Of a stretch of 64,000 bases of DNA, positions 9,120 through 17,168 are shown piece after piece (the first letter of the stretch is position 1; every line of letters starts with the position of its first letter). This DNA is from Brevundimonas halotolerans (lineage in GTDB: Bacteria > Pseudomonadota > Alphaproteobacteria > Caulobacterales > Caulobacteraceae). A program made the translations under genes and the position numbers. The DNA is taken from NCBI RefSeq assembly GCF_003730275.1, contig NZ_QTTA01000023.1, positions 1 to 64,000 on the forward strand, in the 5' to 3' direction. The notes beneath the pieces were generated by a model. The model made no database searches. It was not told the DNA's origin and saw only the letters and a program-made list of their open reading frames with translations.

Positions 9120-9545
9120 GTGTCGGGGCCGTCCGACCGGCTCGACCTCAGCGGGCGCTGGGCGGGCGTCTTTTTCTACCCGGACGGCGCCCCGGACGAC
9201 TTCGTGCCGACCAGCTTTCTGGCGATACTGGACGAGCACGGCAGCCACTTTACGGGCCAGACCACGGAGCCGGATTACTGGAGCCCGGTCGGCGCCGACC
9301 TGCACGCCGTTCTGGAGGGGCAGCGGACGGGGCTGTCGCTGGCCTTCACCAAAATTCCGGACGGCGGGCGGGTCACCATCGAATATGTCGGCGAGCTGAC
9401 CCCCGATGGCCAGACCATCCGGGGGCGGTGGCACATCCTGGGCAATTGGTCCGGGACCTTCGAGATGCAGCGGCAGGGGGCAGCCGTTGAGGAGGTGGAA
9501 CGGCGTGCCTCCGCCTACACCTCCGTGCCCGCCTCCAGCGCATAG
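9120..9545 (+). CDS. Conserved small protein of unknown function downstream of phoB
   Basis: I do not recognise a named family. The 141-residue product has no signal peptide or membrane segment. It is rich in beta-strand-like text (LSGRWAGVFFYPDG, TGQTTEPDYW, VTIEYVGELTPDGQTIRGRWHI), which suggests a small barrel. It begins at GTG, 3 bp after the phoB stop, so it is probably translated with the phosphate operon. Its last 31 bp overlap the end of the convergent hslO gene. A role in the phosphate response is possible from position only. Confidence 0.7.
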   Translation: MSGPSDRLDLSGRWAGVFFYPDGAPDDFVPTSFLAILDEHGSHFTGQTTEPDYWSPVGADLHAVLEGQRTGLSLAFTKIPDGGRVTIEYVGELTPDGQTIRGRWHILGNWSGTFEMQRQGAAVEEVERRASAYTSVPASSA

Positions 9546-10417
9546 ACCTTGGCGCAGTATTCGCAGGTGACGTGGATCTTGCCGTCGGGCTCGACCATCT
9601 CGGCGCGTTCCTCGTCGGTGAAGCTGTCGAGGACGGTGGCGATGCGGTCGGGCGAGCAGCGGCACAGGGCTTCGAGCGACTGGCCGGCCTCGAGGCGCAC
9701 GCCGTCCTCGTGGAACAGGCGGTAGAGCAGGGTCTCGGACGGGACCTGGGGGTCGATCAGTTCGTCGGCGCTGATGGTGTTGAACAGGGCGCGGGCGCGG
9801 GTCCAGGCTTCCTCGGTCTCGCCGCGGGTGGTGTCGGCGGCGAGGCGCTGGATCATCATGCCGCCGGCGCGCCAGCCGCTGCCGGTCTCGTCGGTCAGGT
9901 GGCCGACGGCGAGGCGCACCTCGGTCGGGATCTGTTCGGACTGCTCGAAATAGTGTTCGGCGCACAGGGCCAGGCTGTTGCCCTCGATGGGGGTGATGCC
10001 CTGGTGGCGGTCGAAGTCGGGGCCCTGATCGAGGGTCATGACGAAGACCCCCTTGCCCAGCAGGCGGTGGGCGCCGGGGCGGGCGTCATCGGCGGTGAGG
10101 GCGGCCAGTTCGCCCTCGTCATAGCGGCAGTAGCCGCGCAGGGTGCCCTCGGTGCCATAGTCACAGACGACGTAGCGGACCGGGCCGTCGCCCTGGGCCT
10201 GAACGATCAGTCGCCCGTCGAACTTGAGCGCCGAACCGATCAGGGCTGCGAGCGCACAGGCTTCGCCCAGCAGTTCGGCGACCGGGGCCGGATAGGCATG
10301 GGCCGACAGCACGGCGTCGATGGCCGGACCCATGCGGACAATGCGGCCGCGCACGGGCTGACCGTCGATCTGGAAGGCGGCAACGCGGTCGTCGGGCAGG
10401 CGGGAGGCGTCGGTCAA
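9515..10417 (-). CDS. hslO: Redox-regulated chaperone Hsp33
   Basis: Cytoplasmic holdase chaperone switched on by oxidative unfolding. The 300-residue protein has the Hsp33 core and the four zinc-binding cysteines of the redox switch: CRC in LEALCRCSPDR and CEYC in HVTCEYCAKVYAL near the C-terminus. It is transcribed away from the SDR gene and overlaps the tail of the gene after phoB by 31 bp. Confidence 0.95.
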   Translation of the reverse strand: MTDASRLPDDRVAAFQIDGQPVRGRIVRMGPAIDAVLSAHAYPAPVAELLGEACALAALIGSALKFDGRLIVQAQGDGPVRYVVCDYGTEGTLRGYCRYDEGELAALTADDARPGAHRLLGKGVFVMTLDQGPDFDRHQGITPIEGNSLALCAEHYFEQSEQIPTEVRLAVGHLTDETGSGWRAGGMMIQRLAADTTRGETEEAWTRARALFNTISADELIDPQVPSETLLYRLFHEDGVRLEAGQSLEALCRCSPDRIATVLDSFTDEERAEMVEPDGKIHVTCEYCAKVYALEAGTEV

Positions 10418-10581
10418 GGGGCGTTCCTGTGGGGGGCTTCCTGTGAAAGGCGAAGGCGCACAGATAGGGGGTGGCGGCGACCAATTTAAGCCCTTGCAAG
10501 CGTGGCCTTATGATAAGGGCGGAAACCGCGAGGGGCCTGTGCCGTTGTTCTGTCGGCCCCCACTGTGAACGAAGGCGTCTG

Positions 10582-11928
10582 ATGTCTGCAAAGCCCCAGC
10601 TGAAACCCCTCAAGGATCAGGCGATCGTCATTACAGGCGCGACCTCGGGCGTCGGGCTGACGACGGCGCGGCGGGCGGCGCGGGCGGGGGCCTGTGTGTT
10701 CCTGATCGCGCGGGGTGAGCAGGATCTGAAGACCCTGTGCGAGGATATCCAGGCCCAGGGCGGGCGCGCGGCATGGGCGGTTGCGGACGTCGCGGATTAT
10801 GACGCCCTGGCCGAGGCGGCGGACAAGTGCCAGCGTCTGTTCGGCGGGTTCGACACCTGGGTGAACAATGCCGGTGTGTCGATCTTTGGCCCGATCCGCG
10901 AGACCACGCTGGAGGACCAGCGGCGCCTGTTCGACACCAACTACTGGGGTGTGGTCAACGGCTCGCTGATCGCGGTCGAGCATCTGCGCGGGCGGCCGGG
11001 CGGCGGGGCCATCGTCAATGTCGGCTCGATCCTGTCGGATGCGCCCATCCCGCTGCAGGGCATCTATGCGGCGTCGAAGCATGCCGTGAAGGGGTTCACC
11101 AATTCGCTGCGTATCGAGCTGCTGCGCGAGAAGGCGCCGGTGTCGCTGAGCCTGGTCAAGCCGGCCGCGATCGACACCCCCTATAACCGCCACGCCCGCA
11201 ATCTGACGGGGCAGGCGGTTCAGAACCCCCAGCCCGTCTACGGCACCCATGTGGTGGCCGACACGGTGCTGTATTGCGCCAGCCATCCGATCCGCGAGAT
11301 CACGGTGGGTGGGGGCGGGCGGCTGATCGCGTCCTTCTATTCGGCGTTGCCGGGGGTTGCAGAGCCGCTGTTCGCGCGCTTTGCTCCGTCCATGATGCGC
11401 GACAAGAGCCACGACTATCACCCTTGGGACGACGGCCTGTACGACCCGACGAATGACGGCCTGGCCGATGAGCTGCACTATCCGGTGGTGCGCCGCTTCA
11501 GCACCCTGGCCGAGGTGCGCAAGCATCCCGGCATCGCTGGCGCCGTGGTAGCGCTGCTGGTGTCGGTCGGTGTCGGCTATGTGCTGCTGAACCAGAAGTC
11601 GGGGCCGACGCGGTTCGAGCGATGGAAGACGCAGGCTGATCCACGTCGCTGGCGGATGCCGTCGATGCCCGCCATGCCGTGGCTGTCGCGGCTGCGCTCC
11701 GACGGCATGGACGGACGGCTGGAGGCGTTGCAGGCCGAGCTGGACCGCTATGGTGGACGGGCGCGGCGAGGGCTGGAAGACGCGGGCGGTCGCGCCCGGC
11801 GCTATGCCTCGGATGCCGGCGGCTATGCCCGGGACCACGCCAGGGAGGGCGGGGCCGTGGCGGCTACTGTCGCCCTGCTGGGGGTTCTGGCCGCAGTGGC
11901 GATCAAGGCCCGGCAAAACGACGACTGA
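10582..11928 (+). CDS. Short-chain dehydrogenase/reductase with C-terminal membrane extension
   Basis: Classical SDR enzyme. It has an NAD(P)-binding TGATSGVGLTTA near the N-terminus, NNAG, a catalytic Ser in VNVGSILSD and the YAASK pair. The fold ends near residue 250. The remaining 200 residues are unusual for an SDR: a hydrophobic segment (VVALLVSVGVGYVLL), a charged Gly/Arg/Ala stretch and a second hydrophobic segment close to the end. The C-terminal part may therefore anchor the enzyme to the membrane. Substrate unknown. The ATG at 10582 gives a standard SDR N-terminus; the frame is open further upstream but without similarity. Confidence 0.85.
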   Translation: MSAKPQLKPLKDQAIVITGATSGVGLTTARRAARAGACVFLIARGEQDLKTLCEDIQAQGGRAAWAVADVADYDALAEAADKCQRLFGGFDTWVNNAGVSIFGPIRETTLEDQRRLFDTNYWGVVNGSLIAVEHLRGRPGGGAIVNVGSILSDAPIPLQGIYAASKHAVKGFTNSLRIELLREKAPVSLSLVKPAAIDTPYNRHARNLTGQAVQNPQPVYGTHVVADTVLYCASHPIREITVGGGGRLIASFYSALPGVAEPLFARFAPSMMRDKSHDYHPWDDGLYDPTNDGLADELHYPVVRRFSTLAEVRKHPGIAGAVVALLVSVGVGYVLLNQKSGPTRFERWKTQADPRRWRMPSMPAMPWLSRLRSDGMDGRLEALQAELDRYGGRARRGLEDAGGRARRYASDAGGYARDHAREGGAVAATVALLGVLAAVAIKARQNDD

Positions 11929-11967
11929 GGCGTTGCTGCAACTGCGAAGGTGGGTCAAGGTCGGGCC

Positions 11968-13860
11968 ATGTCCGATGCGCCCACACTGATTTTCGACTTC
12001 GATTCGACGCTGGTCGGTTTCGAGACGCTTGAGGCGCTGGCCGAGCTGGCGCTGGAGGGGGCACCCGAGGCCGGGGCGGTCCGCGGCGAGATCGCGGCCC
12101 TGACCGATCAGGCCATGTCGGGCGTTCTCAGCTTCGACCAGGCCCTGACCCGTCGACTGACCCTGCTGCCGCTGACCCGTGACCATGTGCAGGTGCTGGC
12201 CGAGCAGGCCGTGGCGCGACTGGCCCCATCGGTGGCGCGCAATGTCGAGACCCTGCGCGCCCATGCCGAGCGGGTGGTGATCGTGTCCGGCGGTTTTCGC
12301 GAGGTGATCGCACCGGTGGCAAGGCATCTGGGCGTGCCGGATGAGCAGGTGCTGGCCAATGACCTGACCTATGACGACAAGGGCCGGGTGACCGGTGTGG
12401 ACCGTGCCAATCCCCTGTCCGCCGATGGCGGCAAGGTGACCGGCATCCGGGCGCTGGGCCTGTCGGGCACCGTGGTGATGATCGGTGACGGTTGGACCGA
12501 CGCGGAGGTGCGGCTGGCCGGGCTGGCCGACCGGTTTCATGCCTTCTGCGAGGTGGTGCGCCGCCCGCGCGTGGTCGAGGCCGCCGACGCGGTGGCCGTG
12601 TCGCTGGACGAGGTTCTGCACGCCGAGGGCCTGAGCGGGCGATGGTCCTATCCGCGCAGCCGCATCAAGGTGCTGTTGCTGGAGTCGGTGCACCCGGCGG
12701 CGGTCGCGGCACTGGAAGACGCGGGATATTCGGTCGAGTGCGAGACCGGAGCCCTGGACGAGGACGCGCTGATCGAACGGCTGAAGGGCGTGCATGTGCT
12801 GGGGCTGCGGTCGAAGACGGGCGTCAGTGAGCGGGTCATCGACGCGGCGGACCGGCTGATGGCGGTCGGGGCCTTTTGCATCGGGACCAATCATATCGAT
12901 CTGGAGGCCGCCAGCCGCCGGGGCATTGCGGTGTTCAACGCCCCCTATTCCAACACCCGGTCGGTGGTCGAACTGGCCATCGGGCTGGTCATCACGCTGA
13001 TGCGCGGGGTGGCCGACCGGTCTGCCGCGATGCATGAGGGCCGGTGGAACAAGAGCGCGCGGGGCTCGCGCGAGCTACGCGGCAAGACGCTGGGCATCGT
13101 CGGCTATGGCGCCATCGGCTCGCAGCTGTCGGTGCTGGCCGAGGCGCTGGGCATGCGGGTCATCTATCATGACCTGTCCGAGCGGCTGGCGCTGGGCAAT
13201 GCGCGGCCCGTGATCACGCTGGACGACCTGCTGGCCGAGGCCGATGTGGTCAGCCTGCATGTTGACGGGCGGGCGGGGAATCACCGGTTGATCGGGGCGG
13301 GCGAACTGGCGCGGATGAAGCCGGGGGCCGTGCTGATCAATCTGTCACGCGGGCATGTCGTCGATATCGACGCGCTGGCCGAGGTCATGCGGGCCGGACG
13401 ACTGGGCGGCGCGGCCATTGATGTCTTTCCCGAGGAGCCCCGGACCAATCAGGACCCGTTCGACAGCCCCTTGCGCGGTCTGGCCAATGTCATCCTGACC
13501 CCGCATGTCGGCGGCTCGACCGAGGAGGCCCAGGAGGCCATCGGGGCATTCGCAGCGTCTCGTCTGCTGGGCTATCTGAACCGGGGTGACACGACCTTCT
13601 GTGTCAACCTGCCGAATGCGCAACTCTCGGACGTGCAGGGTGCGCATCGGTTGCTGCATATCCACCAGAACCAGCCGGGTGTGTTGGCCGCCCTGAACCT
13701 GGCCCTGTCCGAAGCCGGGCTGAACATTCTGGGTCAGCACCTGAAGACCGATGGTCGCACGGGCTATGTCATCACCGACGTGGATCGCGACTATCAAGCG
13801 GGTGCGCTGGACGTGCTGAAGACTGTGCCCGGAACGCTTCGGTTTCGCGCTCTTTACTGA
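11968..13860 (+). CDS. serA: Fused phosphoserine phosphatase (SerB) - D-3-phosphoglycerate dehydrogenase (SerA)
   Basis: A single 630-residue protein appears to hold the first and last enzymes of serine synthesis. Residues about 1-225 are a HAD phosphatase of the SerB type, with all catalytic motifs: DFDST (Asp10, Asp12), VSGG (Ser107), GGK (Lys156) and GDGWTD (Asp174, Asp178). Residues about 230-630 are an E. coli-type SerA, with Rossmann motif GYGAIG (379-384), catalytic Arg461, Glu490 and His513, and a C-terminal ACT-like domain (about 555-630) expected to sense serine. There is no stop or frameshift between the halves. The ATG at 11968 places DFDST at the usual distance. SerC, the middle enzyme, is not in the window. 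Confidence 0.92.
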   Translation: MSDAPTLIFDFDSTLVGFETLEALAELALEGAPEAGAVRGEIAALTDQAMSGVLSFDQALTRRLTLLPLTRDHVQVLAEQAVARLAPSVARNVETLRAHAERVVIVSGGFREVIAPVARHLGVPDEQVLANDLTYDDKGRVTGVDRANPLSADGGKVTGIRALGLSGTVVMIGDGWTDAEVRLAGLADRFHAFCEVVRRPRVVEAADAVAVSLDEVLHAEGLSGRWSYPRSRIKVLLLESVHPAAVAALEDAGYSVECETGALDEDALIERLKGVHVLGLRSKTGVSERVIDAADRLMAVGAFCIGTNHIDLEAASRRGIAVFNAPYSNTRSVVELAIGLVITLMRGVADRSAAMHEGRWNKSARGSRELRGKTLGIVGYGAIGSQLSVLAEALGMRVIYHDLSERLALGNARPVITLDDLLAEADVVSLHVDGRAGNHRLIGAGELARMKPGAVLINLSRGHVVDIDALAEVMRAGRLGGAAIDVFPEEPRTNQDPFDSPLRGLANVILTPHVGGSTEEAQEAIGAFAASRLLGYLNRGDTTFCVNLPNAQLSDVQGAHRLLHIHQNQPGVLAALNLALSEAGLNILGQHLKTDGRTGYVITDVDRDYQAGALDVLKTVPGTLRFRALY

Positions 13861-13905
13861 AGCTTACGCAGCGGCATCTTGCGTTGGGGTCGCTGTCGCG
13901 CGCAC

Positions 13906-13920
13906 ACTGTTGCCAACAGT
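13906..13920. promoter_or_regulatory. Perfect inverted repeat upstream of the esterase autotransporter
   Basis: ACTGTT-GCC-AACAGT is a 6-bp perfect inverted repeat about 30 bp before the start codon of the esterase gene. It has the size and placement of a repressor operator. No regulator gene is adjacent, so the assignment is only by pattern. Confidence 0.3.
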
Positions 13921-13950
13921 CGCGACTGACGACTGAGGGAGGATCTCATC

Positions 13951-15774
13951 ATGTCACGTTTCATGCGCACCGCCGCCGCTGCGGCCCTGACCCTTGCTGC
14001 GGGTGCCGCCCTCGCGGGCGCCGCCAACGCCCAGAGCTATGACCGTCTGGTCGTGTTCGGCGACAGCCTGAGCGACAACGGCAACCTGTTCCTGTTGTCC
14101 GGTGGCACCCAGCCGCCTGCGCCTTTCTACTTCCAGGGCCGGTTCTCGACCGGGCCGGTTTTCGTCGAGCTGCTCGGCTTCAGCCTGGGTCGGTTCGCCG
14201 CCGGGGATTCGAACGCCGGCAGCATCAACTATGCCTTTGGCGGTGCCCGCACCGACCTGTCGGGCTTTCCGCCGGGTATGCGGACCCAGCTGAATGCCTA
14301 TCTGGGCGGCGGCGGGACGTTTGATTCCAATGATCTGGTCAGCATTCTGGGCGGCGCCAACAACATCTTCCAGGGCCTGCCCGCTGCCGGGGCCTCGATC
14401 AATCCGGCCGGCGCCATCCAGCCGGTGTCGCTGTCGGCGGCCGCCGACATCAACCTGCTGGTCGACAGTGTGGCCGCAGCCGGCGCTGGCACCATCCTGG
14501 TCAGCAACCTGCCGAAGCTGAGCCTGACGCCGCAGTTCGGGGGGACGACCGCCGCCCCGCTGGCCGACTATGCCGTGACGACTTTCAACGGGGCCCTGCT
14601 GACCGGCCTGAACACGGTGGCGGCCAACCGGCCCGGCACCAACATCATCCTGATGGACCTGTTCAAGATCGGTGACACCATCGCCGGCAACCCGACGGCG
14701 TTTGGCGTGACCAATGTCACCCAGCCCTGTTTCAACCAGGTGGCGCTGACGCTGTGCTCCAACCCGGACGACTATTTCTATCTGGACGGGGTGCACCCGA
14801 CGGCGGCCGGCCACCGCGCGATTGCCAGCCTGGCCAATGACTATCTGTATTACGGTGATCGGGGTGCGGCCACGACGCATCAGGGTGAGCTGTCGATGCG
14901 CCAGCGCGAGGACTCGCTGGACCTGGGATCGGAAGCCCTGTCGGGCTGGGCGGCCTGGGAACCCGGCCGCACCACGGTCGATGTGAGCCTGACGGGTGAT
15001 ACCACCGACGTCGACTCGCGTGGTCTGGCCCCGGCGGCCAAGGTCGAGGGTCAGGGCATCCGCCTGGCCGTCGATCACAGCATCTCCGACGGCTGGCGCA
15101 TGGGCCTTGCCGGCAGCTATCGCCAGGCCGAGACCGTTGCCGGACCGACCCGGTTCGACAGCGAGAATTTCTCGTTCGACGCCTTCGTCGGCTGGCGTTC
15201 GGGCCCGCTGTTCGCCAACGTCACGGCGGGCGCGGCGCGCGACACCTATGACGACATCCTGCGCAGCACGGGCGTCGGCCCGGTGGTCCACACCGGCGAG
15301 ACCGAGGGCTACAGCCGCGGTGTCCGGGTTCAGGGCGGGACCTGGTTCGACATGGGCGGCATCGCCCTGTCGCCCCGCGTCGCCGTGACCTGGGCCTCGA
15401 CCGACGTCAGCGGCTATATCGAGCAGGGCGTCGCCGCCCAGTACGCCTATGAAGACCGCACGGTCGAGGGCATCACGGGCGAAGTCACCCTGCGCGCCGA
15501 AAGCGCCATTGAGGGCGTGACCTTCTACGTCGAGGGTGGCTGGCGCGAGAGCCTGGACGACAGCTCGGATCCGGTCGGAACCGGCATTGCCGGCAGCCCG
15601 TCGCAGGTCCTGTACCGGACGATCGAAGACCCCATGGGGGGCCAGTTGCTGGCCCAGATGGGCCTCGAGGTCGACTGGGGCCCAGCGCAGGTCGGTCTGG
15701 GCCTGAAGGGCCGCTACGGCGAGCATGCCGACAGCTTCGTCGGCGGGATCACCCTGCGGATGCCGCTGAACTAA
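13951..15774 (+). CDS. Secreted GDSL/SGNH esterase with autotransporter-type C-terminal barrel
   Basis: Probable outer-membrane-anchored lipase/esterase of the EstA type, 607 residues. The N-terminus has a signal peptide (MSRFMRTAAAAALTLAAG... cleavage near ANAQ). The passenger has the GDSL motif VVFGDSLSDNGN (Ser39), an N in GGANN, and the Asp/His pair in LDGVHPTAAGH. Residues after about 325 alternate polar and hydrophobic residues like a beta barrel (WRMGLAGSYRQAET, LFANVTAGAARDTYDD). The last residues are RMPLN rather than a terminal Phe or Trp, which is atypical. A strong GGAGGA ribosome binding site precedes the ATG, and a terminator follows. Confidence 0.88.
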   Translation: MSRFMRTAAAAALTLAAGAALAGAANAQSYDRLVVFGDSLSDNGNLFLLSGGTQPPAPFYFQGRFSTGPVFVELLGFSLGRFAAGDSNAGSINYAFGGARTDLSGFPPGMRTQLNAYLGGGGTFDSNDLVSILGGANNIFQGLPAAGASINPAGAIQPVSLSAAADINLLVDSVAAAGAGTILVSNLPKLSLTPQFGGTTAAPLADYAVTTFNGALLTGLNTVAANRPGTNIILMDLFKIGDTIAGNPTAFGVTNVTQPCFNQVALTLCSNPDDYFYLDGVHPTAAGHRAIASLANDYLYYGDRGAATTHQGELSMRQREDSLDLGSEALSGWAAWEPGRTTVDVSLTGDTTDVDSRGLAPAAKVEGQGIRLAVDHSISDGWRMGLAGSYRQAETVAGPTRFDSENFSFDAFVGWRSGPLFANVTAGAARDTYDDILRSTGVGPVVHTGETEGYSRGVRVQGGTWFDMGGIALSPRVAVTWASTDVSGYIEQGVAAQYAYEDRTVEGITGEVTLRAESAIEGVTFYVEGGWRESLDDSSDPVGTGIAGSPSQVLYRTIEDPMGGQLLAQMGLEVDWGPAQVGLGLKGRYGEHADSFVGGITLRMPLN

Positions 15775-15798
15775 GGCCTCTGCCGGTCGAAAATGGAG

Positions 15799-15831
15799 AA
15801 GGGCGGGGCCACGCGGCTCCGCCCTTTTTTC
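15799..15831 (+). terminator. Rho-independent terminator after the esterase gene
   Basis: A 10-bp stem (GGGCGGGGCC with GGCTCCGCCC, one G-U pair) and a 4-base ACGC loop are followed by six T residues. It lies 25 bp after the esterase stop codon. Confidence 0.85.
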
Positions 15832-15995
15832 GTTTCCGGTCCGTCGGTTCCAGGGGTGCGACGTCCTGACGCGCCCTGTGCCTCATTCTCGTCCAAGGGG
15901 AACGGCACAAGGCCCCCTCATTCGAAAGTGACCGGTCACGGCCCTTGGGGCTGCCGTTCCACCCGCTGCATGATCCAGAACGGAGACGCCGCCTG

Positions 15996-16622
15996 ATGCG
16001 ACGCCTTGACGCCCGACTGCGTACCCTCGCCACCCAATCCGGTCAGTCCCTTGGCCTTGTCGCCGTTGCCGTGCTGGCCATGGCTGCGGCACCGATCTCG
16101 GTGCCTGCCGGTGACGATCCGCTGGGCGTGACGAACAAGGGGCCGGTGGCGCCGCCGGTCGTGGCTGTGGCCGAGCCTGCCGGCCCGGTGACCCGCGAAA
16201 TCCGGTTCGAGGCCCCGCTGAAGGGCTATCCGATCAATTCGCGCTTTGGCATGCGCCGACTGGGCGGCGAGGGCGCGGCGCGTCCGCACAATGGCGTCGA
16301 TATGGCGGCCCCGACCGGGACCAGCGTGTTTTCCGCCGCCGAGGGCGTGGTGGTCCGCACCGGCTATCAACCCGAGGGCTATGGCCGCTTCGTCGAAGTG
16401 GCCCACCCGAACGGTATGACTACCCTGTATGCCCACATGAGCCGCGTGGACGTGGCCTCGGGCATGGCTGTGACGGGCGAGGACCGTCTGGGTCTGGTCG
16501 GGTCGACCGGCTATTCGACCGGTCCGCACCTGCATTTCGAAGTCCGCCGCGGCGGCACGCCGATCAATCCGGCGCGCGTTCTGGACCGCAGCTTTGAAGT
16601 TGTGGTGATCGAGGCTTCCTAA
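15996..16622 (+). CDS. M23-family metallopeptidase (peptidoglycan endopeptidase)
   Basis: LytM-type zinc peptidase expected to cut peptide cross-links in the cell wall. The 208-residue protein has a hydrophobic N-terminal segment (LGLVAVAVLAMAAAPIS), so it is exported or membrane-anchored. The LytM domain fills the rest, with the zinc ligands in HNGVDMAAP (HxxxD) and HLHF, plus the conserved GSTGYSTGPHLHFEVR end. Start ATG at 15996 follows a purine-rich stretch; an upstream TTG is possible. No coiled coil is seen, so it is a simple stand-alone M23 domain. Confidence 0.9.
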   Translation: MRRLDARLRTLATQSGQSLGLVAVAVLAMAAAPISVPAGDDPLGVTNKGPVAPPVVAVAEPAGPVTREIRFEAPLKGYPINSRFGMRRLGGEGAARPHNGVDMAAPTGTSVFSAAEGVVVRTGYQPEGYGRFVEVAHPNGMTTLYAHMSRVDVASGMAVTGEDRLGLVGSTGYSTGPHLHFEVRRGGTPINPARVLDRSFEVVVIEAS

Positions 16623-16631
16623 CCGTCAGCC

Positions 16632-17024
16632 TTAGTTCGCGCGGGTCGCTCTGCCGCCCAGCCAGCTGCCGAGCGCGATCAGGCCGATGGCCAGAGGTCC
16701 GAACCATATCGGGTGGGGCAGCATAATGATGTTCATCACCGTACCCAGCACCAGCAATCCGCCGATGATCCAGCTGGGCCAGCCCCGGCGGCGTGCGATC
16801 ATGCAGGCCACCAGGCCGCCGATCAACGCGGCCAGGCCATAGCCGACCGCCACCAGCACCAGCGAGATCGCCGGCGCCTGGGCCATGGCGGCGGCCTGTA
16901 CCGCCGGGTCCATATAGTCGCCCGGCGGCGGCGGATACAGCAGGTGGATACCGGCCTGACTGCCCATGGTGACGGCCATAGCTACGACGACGCCGGCCAC
17001 GACACCCATAATCTTACGGATCAT
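16632..17024 (-). CDS. Small integral membrane protein of unknown function
   Basis: The 130-residue product appears to have four hydrophobic helices: IMGVVAGVVVAMAVTMG, ISLVLVAVGYGLAALIGG, WIIGGLLVLGTVMNIIML and FGPLAIGLIALGSWLGG. A short proline-rich extracytoplasmic loop (LLYPPPPGDYMDP) follows the first. I recognise no specific family. It converges on the M23 gene, 9 bp away, and is divergent from the ABC exporter. Confidence 0.7.
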   Translation of the reverse strand: MIRKIMGVVAGVVVAMAVTMGSQAGIHLLYPPPPGDYMDPAVQAAAMAQAPAISLVLVAVGYGLAALIGGLVACMIARRRGWPSWIIGGLLVLGTVMNIIMLPHPIWFGPLAIGLIALGSWLGGRATRAN

Positions 17025-17168
17025 TGAGGCCTCCCCAGCCTGCTTCCTGCGGTGATCATGACAGGGAATTCATAAAAACTGGCATCGATCCGCCACGACC
17101 AAGGTTGTCAAACACCCTTTACATACCCTAGGACTCGTTTCGACCAAGAGTTTCCAAAGGGGGCGCAT

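Noticed and set aside
8298..9965. Minus-strand open frame of 555 codons across phoU, phoB and hslO
   Set aside because: It covers parts of three well-supported genes on either strand and its product is Arg/Pro/His-rich with no domain.
10486..13035. Minus-strand open frame of 849 codons opposite the SDR and SerB-SerA genes
   Set aside because: The plus-strand genes have full catalytic motifs; the opposite product is low-complexity His/Gln/Arg/Gly.
13954..15726. Minus-strand open frame of 590 codons opposite the esterase autotransporter
   Set aside because: Antisense shadow. The plus strand has signal peptide, GDSL active site and barrel, and a terminator in the right direction.
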